A stretch of DNA of 26,463 bases, from IMG/VR virus record IMGVR_UViG_3300030107_007962, positions 1 to 26,463 of that record; one strand, given 5' to 3'. Below, one piece after another: positions 1 through 7,116 of this stretch (position 1 is its first letter; the number at the start of each line of letters is the position of its first letter). The DNA is from a virus. The position numbers and the translations under genes are program-made. The notes under the pieces were generated by a model, which did not search any database, was not told where the DNA came from, and was given only the letters and a program-made list of their open reading frames with translations.

Positions 1-10
1 AAAAGTGTAA

Positions 11-16
11 TATAAT
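11..16 (+). promoter_or_regulatory. possible -10 promoter element
   Basis: TATAAT matches the bacterial sigma-70 -10 hexamer exactly and lies 29 bases before the first start codon. The matching -35 would fall outside the window and there is no TG extension, so it may be chance in AT-rich DNA. The T4 late motif TATAAATA is not present here. Confidence 0.3.
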
Positions 17-45
17 GTTCTTATTACAATTTTAAAGGAGCTATT

Positions 46-285
46 ATGAGCGAAACTGAAAACGCGATCTGGACACTGGTCTTATCAGTGATATTGATCG
101 CCAGTCTTGTCCAGGAAGCAGTCCTCGTGACTGTTGTCAGTTGTTTTATGCTGTCATATGTCAAATTTGACGCCTGGAGAACATTTGAAGAACGGAAGCG
201 CTGGAATAAATTTTACTTTGTATCGTATTTGACCCTTGGTGTCGCCTACATACTAATGTATGTTTATTTCGGAGCGCTAACATGA
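46..285 (+). CDS. small integral membrane protein, unknown function
   Basis: A 79-residue protein I do not recognise. It has a long hydrophobic stretch at about residues 8-39, a charged loop (about 42-54, with several Arg, Lys and Glu) and a second membrane segment at about 56-78, so at least two transmembrane helices are expected. The start is supported by AAAGGAG at 34-40, five bases before ATG. Its stop overlaps the next start as ATGA, which suggests translational coupling to the ClpP-like protease. A small two-helix phage membrane protein could be holin-like or a membrane anchor, but nothing specific shows this. Confidence 0.75.
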   Translation: MSETENAIWTLVLSVILIASLVQEAVLVTVVSCFMLSYVKFDAWRTFEERKRWNKFYFVSYLTLGVAYILMYVYFGALT

Positions 286-947
286 AAGATATATTTTGGC
301 TAGGCGGGCAAGACCCCACACAAAAAAAAGAAGAACTAGATAAAGCAGCAGAATTAGCTGGAGCCCTCTCGTGGCTCGGATTTCCCACAGCAGGGAATAA
401 AGACGATGATAATGTCGTTGAGGCCAAGAATAACGATATATATTTTTATTCTGAGGTAACTCGACCCAAAATCCTATTATTAAACAAGAATTTGCTAGAA
501 TTAGGCAAAAACCTTGTAAATCAGGCAAATTTGCTGTCTCTCTCAGAACCAGCAAAGATTCAGTTAAGAATTAACAGCTACGGAGGCAGCGTTTTCGCCG
601 GCCTAGCAGCCGTTGACTATATCAAGGAGTCCCCAGTGCCGGTTACGAGCATTATAGAGGGTTGTGCTGCCTCTGCAGCCACCATCATGAGCGTGACAGC
701 CCACCATCGGCAAATGAAGCCGAACTCCTTTATGCTTATCCACCAGCTTTCAGCTGGAATGTGGGGCAAATATGAAGAAATGAAAGATCAAATGGATAAC
801 AATGATCGCCTAATGAGGCTCATTAAAGATATCTATATTGAGCACACTAAGATACCTCGAAAGAAACTTAATGAGATTCTTAAAAAAGATCTATGGTTTG
901 ATGCCGAGACTTGCTTAGAATACGGACTCATAGACGAGATTGTGTAA
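282..947 (+). CDS. ClpP-like serine protease (peptidase family S14)
   Basis: A 221-residue ClpP-fold peptidase. The S14 signatures are clear: INSYGGSVFAG at about 97-107, the nucleophile region EGCAASAATIM with Ser131, and MLIHQ with His154. Asp203 in KKDLWFDAE sits where the third triad member of ClpP is found, just before the YGLIDEI signature. The catalytic triad therefore appears intact. The N-terminal 85 residues are more charged and less typical than in bacterial ClpP. In phages, S14 enzymes act as head-maturation proteases or as stand-alone ClpP homologues. No major capsid or portal gene is adjacent, so the role is open. It overlaps the gene before by 4 bases and the zinc-ribbon gene after by 1 base. 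Confidence 0.93.
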   Translation: MKDIFWLGGQDPTQKKEELDKAAELAGALSWLGFPTAGNKDDDNVVEAKNNDIYFYSEVTRPKILLLNKNLLELGKNLVNQANLLSLSEPAKIQLRINSYGGSVFAGLAAVDYIKESPVPVTSIIEGCAASAATIMSVTAHHRQMKPNSFMLIHQLSAGMWGKYEEMKDQMDNNDRLMRLIKDIYIEHTKIPRKKLNEILKKDLWFDAETCLEYGLIDEIV

Positions 948-1156
948 TGCCCATTTATGAGTATTATTGTGAGAGGTGTGATTGTCTTGTTGAGCGCCTT
1001 CAGAAGCTAGGAGAGGGAACCCCAGGTTGTCCCACTAATAGAAACAAAACGGAGCCCTGTGGCCTCCTCAAAATCATGTCCAAGACGTCTTTCAGACTCA
1101 ACGGAGATGGTTGGTATAAAGACGGATATCAAAAAAGGGAGAAAGGGAAAAGTTAG
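947..1156 (+). CDS. FmdB-like zinc-ribbon protein
   Basis: A 69-residue protein beginning MPIYEYYCERC, the hallmark N terminus of FmdB-type regulatory zinc ribbons. Cys8 and Cys11 form the first CxxC. The second knuckle is abnormal: Cys28 and Cys38 are separated by nine residues instead of two. The C-terminal FRLNGDGWYKDGY resembles the FmdB FxLxGxGWYxxxY tail. The start at 947 is chosen over an in-frame upstream ATG at 911 because homologues begin at MPxYEY and because this gives a TAATG junction with the protease stop. Small zinc ribbons of this family are frequent in T4-like marine phages, with unknown function. A second copy lies at 25948-26205. Confidence 0.85.
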   Translation: MPIYEYYCERCDCLVERLQKLGEGTPGCPTNRNKTEPCGLLKIMSKTSFRLNGDGWYKDGYQKREKGKS

Positions 1157-1166
1157 GACTATATAT

Positions 1167-1179
1167 TCCTTAAAAAGGA
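1167..1179 (+). promoter_or_regulatory. short hairpin over the micro-ORF ribosome-binding site
   Basis: TCCTT, a three-base AAA loop, then AAGGA form a perfect five-base-pair stem, extendable by a T-G wobble. The right arm is the Shine-Dalgarno sequence (AAGGAG, 1175-1180) of the ORF starting at 1188. It could limit translation, but the stem is short and may be accidental. Confidence 0.3.
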
Positions 1180-1187
1180 GAAAAGTC

Positions 1188-1262
1188 ATGCTTGAAAGCC
1201 ACCCTATTCTACAGAATGTTTTAGTGTCTTTTTGTTTAGCAATTGCTTTAGTTTGTCTTTAA
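1188..1262 (+). CDS. 24-residue hydrophobic micro-protein
   Basis: A very short ORF, MLESHPILQN then an uninterrupted hydrophobic stretch to the end (residues 11-24, ending AIALVCL), so it could span or dip into a membrane. Support is mainly the strong AAAAAGGAG ribosome-binding site seven bases before ATG, in an otherwise unexplained 90-base gap. The same reading frame is open upstream from 1059, but that extension overlaps the FmdB gene and has no ribosome-binding site. The 3' end overlaps the convergent protease gene by 15 bases. No homology recognised. Confidence 0.45.
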   Translation: MLESHPILQNVLVSFCLAIALVCL

Positions 1263-2027
1263 TTTAACGTATTTTCTCGCCAAATCTCGGATCTCTCTTA
1301 GTGTTGGAGAGAATGTGAGGAATTGGAACCTGGTGTGAACAGAGTGAATCATCCCGATCACCTCACCATCGGAGTTAAATACAGGGCTTCCACTGCTTCC
1401 GCCAACAGCGGGAACAGAATAAGAGGCATAACGACTAAACTTACCATTGTAATAGCCATCTAGTGTCGGAATAACTCCGGCAGCAAAAAAACCAACAGGA
1501 GCAGCGAGGTTATAAGCTTTATCACCCGGAAGAGGGTTGGTGTCGGCAATTATCGCTGGCTTTCCCTGAAGGCCATGGACAAAAGCGGCACATAGGTCAG
1601 ACTCTTTGTCCATTTCTAAAATAACCGCCGCGTATTGAGCCCCCTTCTCATCATAAACGAAGAATTCGTCCCCTGTGTGTTTGATGTGGGGGCTTTCGAT
1701 ATATTTAACCATATCGGATACATCACACACATGAGCAGCGGTTATCATAAACGCCCCATAGGGGACGGTTCCAATTAAGAAACCAGACCCGCTCGATCTC
1801 ATTTTCCTGTTAATGCATTCATCGGGCTTTTTGAGATTGGGACAGTATTTTAATTTTACATTTCTATCAATTTTTAGAAATGATTGTCTTGGGAGGATTT
1901 TGGTGGTGGCCTCGGTCAACGTGTTGGGAACTATATTCGTTCCATCTAAATCTGAACACGAGACTGTAGCACACGAAAAAAGCCCCAAAGAAAAGAGAAT
2001 AAGTAAAGTTTGTAAGTATTTCATCAT
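1248..2027 (-). CDS. trypsin-like serine protease with lipoprotein-type N terminus
   Basis: A 259-residue chymotrypsin-fold peptidase, the only minus-strand gene. The triad is visible: His99 in ITAAHV, Asp144 in ESDLCA, and Ser212 in GGSSGSP. An N-terminal hydrophobic segment ends LGLFSC (Cys19), suggesting a lipoprotein signal peptide, although Phe at -2 departs from the consensus lipobox. Cys24 follows, and Cys62, Cys71, Cys101 and Cys146 could form disulfides, fitting an exported protein. The start ATGATG is preceded by AAGGG on the minus strand. It probably acts in the host envelope or periplasm. Its opposite orientation and independent upstream region suggest an autonomously expressed accessory gene (a moron). 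Confidence 0.85.
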   Translation of the reverse strand: MMKYLQTLLILFSLGLFSCATVSCSDLDGTNIVPNTLTEATTKILPRQSFLKIDRNVKLKYCPNLKKPDECINRKMRSSGSGFLIGTVPYGAFMITAAHVCDVSDMVKYIESPHIKHTGDEFFVYDEKGAQYAAVILEMDKESDLCAAFVHGLQGKPAIIADTNPLPGDKAYNLAAPVGFFAAGVIPTLDGYYNGKFSRYASYSVPAVGGSSGSPVFNSDGEVIGMIHSVHTRFQFLTFSPTLREIRDLARKYVKLKTN

Positions 2028-2098
2028 AGCACCCTTAAAATAACTAGGCGTTATTCCACGAAAAAACTAATTACTATTAATTAAACGGTGATAAACCC
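2028..2098. promoter_or_regulatory. AT-rich divergent intergenic region
   Basis: This 71-base gap separates the minus-strand protease from the plus-strand lipoprotein gene, so it must carry a promoter for the protease and perhaps one for the genes to the right. It is AT-rich (for example ACTAATTACTATTAATTAAA), but I cannot pick convincing -35/-10 pairs on either strand. Confidence 0.4.
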
Positions 2099-2410
2099 AT
2101 GAAAATACACACTATCTTCCTCCTCTTGTTAGCTTTGGCAGCGCTTTTAACAGCCTCTTGCGGAGTCCTATCTTTTTCAACAACCCACGTCTCTTACAAA
2201 CCATTTCCGGCACCAGACCAGGAAAGCAGAGTAAAGTATCCTTGTGTGGTTGATCTAGAAGAATCGGAAGCAGGCGCGGATATTATGATATGCCCTCAGT
2301 CCGAAGGCGAATTTGATCGACTTTATGCTATTGACTCTTATATTACAAATGATGTCAGCACTAAAGACGGACATGTTCTCTCTCGAATGCCCGAATACGA
2401 TATTGAATAA
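2099..2410 (+). CDS. small putative lipoprotein, unknown function
   Basis: A 103-residue protein with a typical export signal: Lys2, a leucine/alanine-rich core (residues 6-18) and a lipobox-like TASC with Cys21, though Thr at -3 is not ideal. The mature part is acidic, with two further cysteines (in KYPCVVD and MICPQ) and no recognised domain. It could be an outer-membrane-anchored phage lipoprotein such as an o-spanin. It lacks the proline-rich stretch of classical Rz1 and no i-spanin partner is seen, so I leave the function open. It is divergent from the secreted-type protease, so two envelope-directed genes face each other. Confidence 0.65.
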   Translation: MKIHTIFLLLLALAALLTASCGVLSFSTTHVSYKPFPAPDQESRVKYPCVVDLEESEAGADIMICPQSEGEFDRLYAIDSYITNDVSTKDGHVLSRMPEYDIE

Positions 2411-2422
2411 AATAGGTTGGTA

Positions 2423-3739
2423 ATGACTACAAAAAAGTATGTTCTCGATACATGTGTTTGTCTCACAGACGCTAATTCTTTATTTTCTTATGAAGATAAC
2501 GATATTATAATACCTTTTAAGGTTTTAGAAGAAATTGACAAGCACAAGAAAAGACAGGATAGTGTGGGAGTAAATGCCCGAGAGACTATTCGGACCCTTG
2601 ATGAGTTAAGGCTCGCCGGAACTTTAAAAAATGGAGTTAGTTTAGGAGAAGGAAAAGGTATCTTGACAGTTAATACAGGATCCTTGGATAAACTAAACTC
2701 CAGCTTCGAAAAAACCGATCCTGATAATGAGATTATTAGTGTGGCTTTGGCCGCTCAAGAAGAATATGAAGATTCCGAGGTGATTTTGGTTTCTCGTGAC
2801 ATTAACATGAGGATTAAGTGTGATTCAATTGGGATGGAGACTCAAGATTATGTGGAAGGGGAGACAATTAAACGAAGTGAGGGTCTTTATACTGGGTTTA
2901 CCACCTATCTTGTTGACGATGAGATCGTAGACCGCTTTTATGAAGGGAATGATATCTACGCAGTAGAAGAAGAAGTAGAACTTTTTTCAAATGAGTTGGT
3001 GATGTTGGTATCTAATGCTAACGAAAAGAAAACGGCTTTAAGTCGATTTTATGATTACAACACTCCTTTGAAGAATTTAGTTAAATATGATGAGATATGG
3101 GGAATCCGCCCCCGAAATAAGGAACAGACTTTTGCTCTGGAACTCTTGATGGACCGAAATGTGCCGGTAGTTACTCTGATTGGCCGAGCAGGAAGTGGAA
3201 AAACACTTTGTGCCATTGCCGCGGCCCTCCAACAGACATTAGAATATGGCCCGGACGAATCTCCATACAAACGAGTGATCGTCTCTCGACCGGTAGAACC
3301 AATGGGGAAGGATATCGGCTATCTTCCTGGAACTCTTGAAGAAAAAATGCTTCCTTGGCTCTCTCCGATAAAAGATAACTTGGAATATTTAATGGGAGAC
3401 CGAAAGAACATGGATCTATATATGGATGAGGGAATGATCGAAATCGAAGCCCTCACTTATATCCGAGGTCGATCCATCTCTAATGCCTTTATTATCATTG
3501 ACGAAGCTCAACAGTTAACAAAACATGAAATAAAGACTATACTTACAAGAGTCGGAGAAGGAACAAAGATTGTGTTTACTGGAGATATTGAGCAAATTGA
3601 CAATGTATATGTTAACGAGACAACTAACGGACTCACATATGTCGTGGAGAGATTCAAAAACCACGATATTTCCGGCCACATAACGTTGAAAAAAGGCGAA
3701 CGTTCCAAAGTCGCCACCATATCAGCAGATATATTATAA
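2423..3739 (+). CDS. PIN-PhoH fusion ATPase (PhoH-like protein)
   Basis: A 438-residue two-domain protein. The N-terminal PIN-type RNase domain (about 5-150) shows YVLDTC with Asp9, Glu36/Glu37, Asp99/Asp101 and LVSRDINMR with Asp126, the expected acidic cluster. The C-terminal PhoH P-loop domain (about 225-435) has Walker A GRAGSGKT (254-261), Walker B IIIDEAQQ (Asp360, Glu361) and IVFTGDIEQID as sensor region. This PhoH2/YlaK-like architecture is known from bacteria, where PIN-PhoH proteins act on RNA as helicase/RNase. Single-domain PhoH is more common in marine phages. The start is ATG at 2423, six bases after AGG; an upstream in-frame TTG at 2417 is less likely. Confidence 0.95.
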   Translation: MTTKKYVLDTCVCLTDANSLFSYEDNDIIIPFKVLEEIDKHKKRQDSVGVNARETIRTLDELRLAGTLKNGVSLGEGKGILTVNTGSLDKLNSSFEKTDPDNEIISVALAAQEEYEDSEVILVSRDINMRIKCDSIGMETQDYVEGETIKRSEGLYTGFTTYLVDDEIVDRFYEGNDIYAVEEEVELFSNELVMLVSNANEKKTALSRFYDYNTPLKNLVKYDEIWGIRPRNKEQTFALELLMDRNVPVVTLIGRAGSGKTLCAIAAALQQTLEYGPDESPYKRVIVSRPVEPMGKDIGYLPGTLEEKMLPWLSPIKDNLEYLMGDRKNMDLYMDEGMIEIEALTYIRGRSISNAFIIIDEAQQLTKHEIKTILTRVGEGTKIVFTGDIEQIDNVYVNETTNGLTYVVERFKNHDISGHITLKKGERSKVATISADIL

Positions 3740-3749
3740 GGAGTAAAAC

Positions 3750-4046
3750 ATGGCTGAAATAGAATTTAATAATAAAGAAGAAGTAGTTAACACCGATCTT
3801 GAAAAGGTAGTAGTTGAAGATTCACCAGTTAAGGAGTGGCTCGTTAATTACGTGGGAGAGAAGATTAATCCCGAGGATGGGAACGTAACCGTTGGAATGG
3901 TCGTCGAGACATTAGCGGAGGAGTTTCCTGAATTCCTGCTGGTCTTAGCAGAAGAAAACTTCATTCGTGGTTATGAGCAGGCATTGACGGATGTTGAGGT
4001 TGGTCAATCAATGGCAGAAACCGAAGCCATGATTAATAATGACTAA
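3750..4046 (+). CDS. acidic hypothetical protein
   Basis: A 98-residue, strongly acidic protein starting MAEIEFNNKEEV after a good AAGGAG ribosome-binding site. The central region (about residues 29-80: VNYVGEKINPEDGNVTVGM, then an acidic amphipathic helix and FIRGYEQAL) is reminiscent from memory of a conserved small protein of T4-like marine phages. I cannot name a function. There is no signal peptide, membrane segment or cysteine. It overlaps the metalloprotein gene by 8 bases and lies 10 bases after phoH, so the three are probably co-transcribed. Confidence 0.75.
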   Translation: MAEIEFNNKEEVVNTDLEKVVVEDSPVKEWLVNYVGEKINPEDGNVTVGMVVETLAEEFPEFLLVLAEENFIRGYEQALTDVEVGQSMAETEAMINND

Positions 4047-4719
4047 ATTTAGAGAATATATTATCGAAAAAGAAAAGAACACTCGTAAAAATTATATCTA
4101 TTTTTATGGGAATATTCCCGTTTATATCAAAGACTCTTTACCAAAGGGAATTAACATCGAAAGAGTGCTCTCGAAAGTCGAAAAGGCCGTACCCAGACCT
4201 CTTATTTGGGATTTGGACATGGTAGTGGTGGGACACATCCCAGAATTTGAAGAGCGCCAGATTAACGCCTTATATAAAGACAGCGCTATCTATGTGACCA
4301 ACGCCCAGTCCTCAAATGAGGATATGGTGGATGATATTGTCCATGAAATGGCTCACTGTTTCGAGGAGCGCCACGCCCACGACATCTATGGAGATATGGC
4401 GGTTGAAAACGAATTTATAGAAAAGAGAAAAAGAGTTTTTGATCTGTTAAGTGACGGGGGCTATGATGTTCCGGCAAAGTATTTTCTAGATCCTGAATAT
4501 GATGAAGACTTCGATATGTTTTTGTACACTGTAGTTGGATATCCGACTCTCTTAACAATGACATATGATTTGTTCACAAGCCCTTATGCCATCACCTCCT
4601 TAAGGGAGTATTTTGCTAAAGGCTTCGAAGAATATTTCATTGGAAATGAAAAAAATCTTAAAGAAATAAGTCCAGTGTTATATAATAGACTCATAAAGGT
4701 GACAGCAGATGAAAATTAA
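4039..4719 (+). CDS. putative zinc metallopeptidase (HExxH)
   Basis: A 226-residue protein with a clear zincin motif IVHEMAHCFEE (His102, Glu103, His106). A plausible third ligand is Glu197 or Glu198 in FAKGFEEYFIG, matching the (F)xExF helix seen in gluzincin-like peptidases of the lethal-factor-like type. It has no signal peptide, so it should act in the host cytoplasm or be packaged. The N-terminal 90 residues resemble no family I know. Many phage HExxH proteins of this size are structural or host-directed proteases; no substrate can be deduced. It overlaps its neighbours by 8 and 11 bases, placing it in one translationally linked group with PhoH and the nuclease. Confidence 0.75.
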   Translation: MTKFREYIIEKEKNTRKNYIYFYGNIPVYIKDSLPKGINIERVLSKVEKAVPRPLIWDLDMVVVGHIPEFEERQINALYKDSAIYVTNAQSSNEDMVDDIVHEMAHCFEERHAHDIYGDMAVENEFIEKRKRVFDLLSDGGYDVPAKYFLDPEYDEDFDMFLYTVVGYPTLLTMTYDLFTSPYAITSLREYFAKGFEEYFIGNEKNLKEISPVLYNRLIKVTADEN

Positions 4720-5065
4720 TATTAAAATCAAAAATGATCAAATTATTTGTGAGGTGGAGTTGGTGGAATCGACACCGCTCTATAAACATCCCGGTAATAC
4801 TGGGCGCCTTATCGATTATGAAAATTTTGAAAAAATCAAGTTAGCTCAAGTCCAAGAGCGGGCTCAAGAGAGTCTCGGATCCAAAGGAATTATCGAGTCC
4901 TGTGAGTCAGGACCGTGGATGATTCATAATAAAGATAACTCGAACCGCTCTGCAACGTGGGTTTTTAAAATTAAATCCTTGACTTCTAATAAGAAAAGTG
5001 GTAATGTGACTAAACAGGCTTCTTCCACCAAAAGAAAGAAGACCACAACCAAATCCCACAAGTAA
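4709..5065 (+). CDS. hypothetical protein with Lys-rich C-terminal tail
   Basis: A 118-residue protein I do not recognise. It opens with alternating beta-type residues (MKINIKIKNDQIICEVEL), has a mixed middle containing ESGPWMIHNK, and ends in a 25-residue tail rich in Lys, Thr and Ser (from about residue 93). Such tails usually bind nucleic acid or are disordered. It overlaps the metallopeptidase gene by 11 bases and precedes the nuclease by 5 bases, so a nucleic-acid accessory role is conceivable but unproven. Confidence 0.7.
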   Translation: MKINIKIKNDQIICEVELVESTPLYKHPGNTGRLIDYENFEKIKLAQVQERAQESLGSKGIIESCESGPWMIHNKDNSNRSATWVFKIKSLTSNKKSGNVTKQASSTKRKKTTTKSHK

Positions 5066-5070
5066 ATAAC

Positions 5071-5829
5071 ATGAGTCATATATCCTTTTCCGAAATTAAA
5101 AACTGGAGCAAGTGCCCCTTTTATCATAAACTCTCTTACATCGACAAGATTAAGCTCTTCCAGGGGAACCTACACACTGCCTTCGGGACCGCTATTCATG
5201 CTGCCTGTGAAAAGGTTTCCGAAAAAGAAGTGGGAGAGCTTATAGAGATCTTCCGTACACAATTTGAGGAAGAAGTACAAAAACTGGAAGAATGTGAGGA
5301 GATTCTTCATGACGAAATGAAAGAACAAGGTCCAAAGATCCTTCGCCACTTAAAAGGGGCGATGAATGAGTATTTTGGCGAGTTCGAGGTTCTTTCTGTG
5401 GAGGAGCCTCTTTATGAGAACATTTGGAATTCTAAAGATCTTCTAAATTTTAAAGGATTTATAGACATGGTGATAGCTTCTAACGAAAAGATTCATATTA
5501 TTGATTGGAAAACTTCCACCAAAGGTTGGTCCCCTCGACAACGAAATAATGAAGTGACCCAGTATCAACTTCTTTATTACAAATATTATTATGCTCAAAA
5601 ATATGGCATAAACCCTGACGATGTGAAGGTTCATTTCGGCCTCCTTAAACGAAAATATGGAGGCAAGAGTCGGGTCGAGTTGTTCGAAATTGACAGTGAT
5701 AGAAAAAAAATTACAGAATCGCTTAACTATATGGAAAAGTTTCTATATAATGTAAAAAGAGAAAAATTTATTAAGAATCGGTTAGCTTGTACTTATTGTG
5801 AATTCAAGGGAACCGAACATTGTCCATAA
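5071..5829 (+). CDS. PD-(D/E)XK nuclease, RecB/Cas4-like, with Fe-S cysteines
   Basis: A 252-residue RecB-type nuclease. The fold is marked by ISFSEIKNWSKCP at the N terminus, GTAIHAACE (His43), GFIDMV (Asp132), IIDWKTS (Asp145, Lys147) and a QYQLLYY motif (about 164-170). Cys15 with Cys240, Cys243 and Cys251 reproduces the 1+3 cysteine arrangement that binds a 4Fe-4S cluster in Cas4, AddB and related exonucleases. It probably processes DNA ends during phage recombination or degrades host DNA. No cas1, cas2 or CRISPR repeats are near, so a CRISPR role is not indicated. It is the last gene before the sugar island. Confidence 0.92.
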   Translation: MSHISFSEIKNWSKCPFYHKLSYIDKIKLFQGNLHTAFGTAIHAACEKVSEKEVGELIEIFRTQFEEEVQKLEECEEILHDEMKEQGPKILRHLKGAMNEYFGEFEVLSVEEPLYENIWNSKDLLNFKGFIDMVIASNEKIHIIDWKTSTKGWSPRQRNNEVTQYQLLYYKYYYAQKYGINPDDVKVHFGLLKRKYGGKSRVELFEIDSDRKKITESLNYMEKFLYNVKREKFIKNRLACTYCEFKGTEHCP

Positions 5830-5844
5830 TATTGTGAGGTTCAA

Positions 5845-7116
5845 GTGACAAAGAAAATTAAAGTTCTCACTCTCAGTGATCACCCGATGTCGCCATCAGG
5901 AGTTGGAACTCAAACTAAGTATATGATCGAGGCCCTATTGGCAACAGGGGAATTTCAGGTTTATTCCTTCGGAGGAGCCATACAGCACAACAACTATGAT
6001 GCTTCAGCAGTTGACGGTTATGGAAACGACTGGATTATCCAGCCCGTTGACGGCTACGGGAATAAAAATCAAATTAGGGAATTCCTTCATCGCTGGAAGC
6101 CGGATATTTTATGGTTCATGACCGATCCCCGCTTTTACCCCTGGCTGTGGGATATGGAAAATGAAGTTCGAAGTCACACACCGATGGTCTATTATCATGT
6201 GTGGGACAATTATCCCGCGCCACAATTTAATCGAAATTTTTACCTTTCTAATGATTTTATCGCCACCATTTCGAAGGTGACAGATGACATCGTAAAGACA
6301 GTAGCTCCAGAGGTTGAGAGTATGTATCTTCCTCACGCTGTATCCGATGGTGTGTTTAGAAAGCTCGATGATAAAGAAATTGAGGAATATAAAGCAAACA
6401 CATTGCCACCCAACGCCAAAGACAAGTTTGTCTTTTTCTGGAATAATAGAAATGCCAAACGAAAGATGTCGGGATCGATTCTTCATTGGTTCAACGACTT
6501 TCTACATGAAGTAGGTCATGATAAGGCAATGTTGATTATGCACACGGACCCAAAAGATCCCCACGGACAAGACCTACAGGCAATCATTGGCCACCTGGGC
6601 CTAGCGGATCCATCTCATAGTAATGTTTTATTATCAGTAGAAAAGTATCCTCCCGAAGTTCTTGCCCAAATTTATAATTTAGCTGACTGTACAATAAATA
6701 TTTCAGATGCTGAAGGGTTTGGCTTGGCTACTTTAGAGTCTCTTTCTTGTGAAACCCCGATTATCGTCAACATGACAGGAGGTCTTCAGGAACAGGTTAC
6801 TGATGGCGATAACTGGTTCGGTATTGGAATTGAGCCGGCCTCTAAGGCAATCATTGGGTCCCAGGATGTACCCTGGATCTATGAAGACAGGGTGGCTAAA
6901 GAGGATTTTATTAATGCCCTGAAAACAATGTTTGAAATGGACCCGGAAGAGAGAAAGAAGATGGGTCAACTCGGTCGTGCTCATGTGGAGAAGAACTATA
7001 GTTTTAAACAATTTTGTGACCGCTGGAAGGTTGTTATGAGAGATATTCATGAAAGATTTGGATCGTGGGATACTCGAAAAGGCTATGACACTTGGCACAT
7101 GAAGGAGATGGAATGA
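5845..7116 (+). CDS. GT4-family glycosyltransferase
   Basis: A 423-residue GT-B fold glycosyltransferase. The N-terminal half has the GT4-type glycine loop LSDHPMSPSGVGTQTKYM. The C-terminal half has the nucleotide-sugar motif EGFGLATLE (Glu290 and Glu298, the E-x7-E pair) followed by TGGLQEQV. It is a retaining enzyme by family; donor and acceptor are unknown. The start is GTG with GAGG at 5835-5838. There is no membrane segment. A short tandem motif, VDGYGN, appears twice 12 residues apart (DNA 6010-6027 and 6046-6063). It starts the sugar island, 15 bases after the nuclease, and overlaps the next GT4 gene by 4 bases. Confidence 0.92.
   Translation: MTKKIKVLTLSDHPMSPSGVGTQTKYMIEALLATGEFQVYSFGGAIQHNNYDASAVDGYGNDWIIQPVDGYGNKNQIREFLHRWKPDILWFMTDPRFYPWLWDMENEVRSHTPMVYYHVWDNYPAPQFNRNFYLSNDFIATISKVTDDIVKTVAPEVESMYLPHAVSDGVFRKLDDKEIEEYKANTLPPNAKDKFVFFWNNRNAKRKMSGSILHWFNDFLHEVGHDKAMLIMHTDPKDPHGQDLQAIIGHLGLADPSHSNVLLSVEKYPPEVLAQIYNLADCTINISDAEGFGLATLESLSCETPIIVNMTGGLQEQVTDGDNWFGIGIEPASKAIIGSQDVPWIYEDRVAKEDFINALKTMFEMDPEERKKMGQLGRAHVEKNYSFKQFCDRWKVVMRDIHERFGSWDTRKGYDTWHMKEME

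Noticed and set aside
911-946. Upstream ATG extension of the first FmdB-like gene
   Set aside because: It lies inside the ClpP-like gene and adds 12 residues before the conserved MPIYEY start; the TAATG start at 947 fits family length and coupling.
1059-1187. Longer frame ahead of the 24-residue micro-ORF
   Set aside because: It overlaps the FmdB-like gene in another frame, has no ribosome-binding site and is Lys/Arg-rich in a way typical of shadow translation.
5071-5829. Cas4 and thus a CRISPR adaptation system
   Set aside because: The Fe-S PD-(D/E)XK nuclease stands alone, with no cas1/cas2 gene and no repeat array anywhere in the window.
7092-7112. TTG start for the second GT4 gene
   Set aside because: ATG at 7113 has AAGGAG at the right distance and begins at the usual GT4 N terminus.
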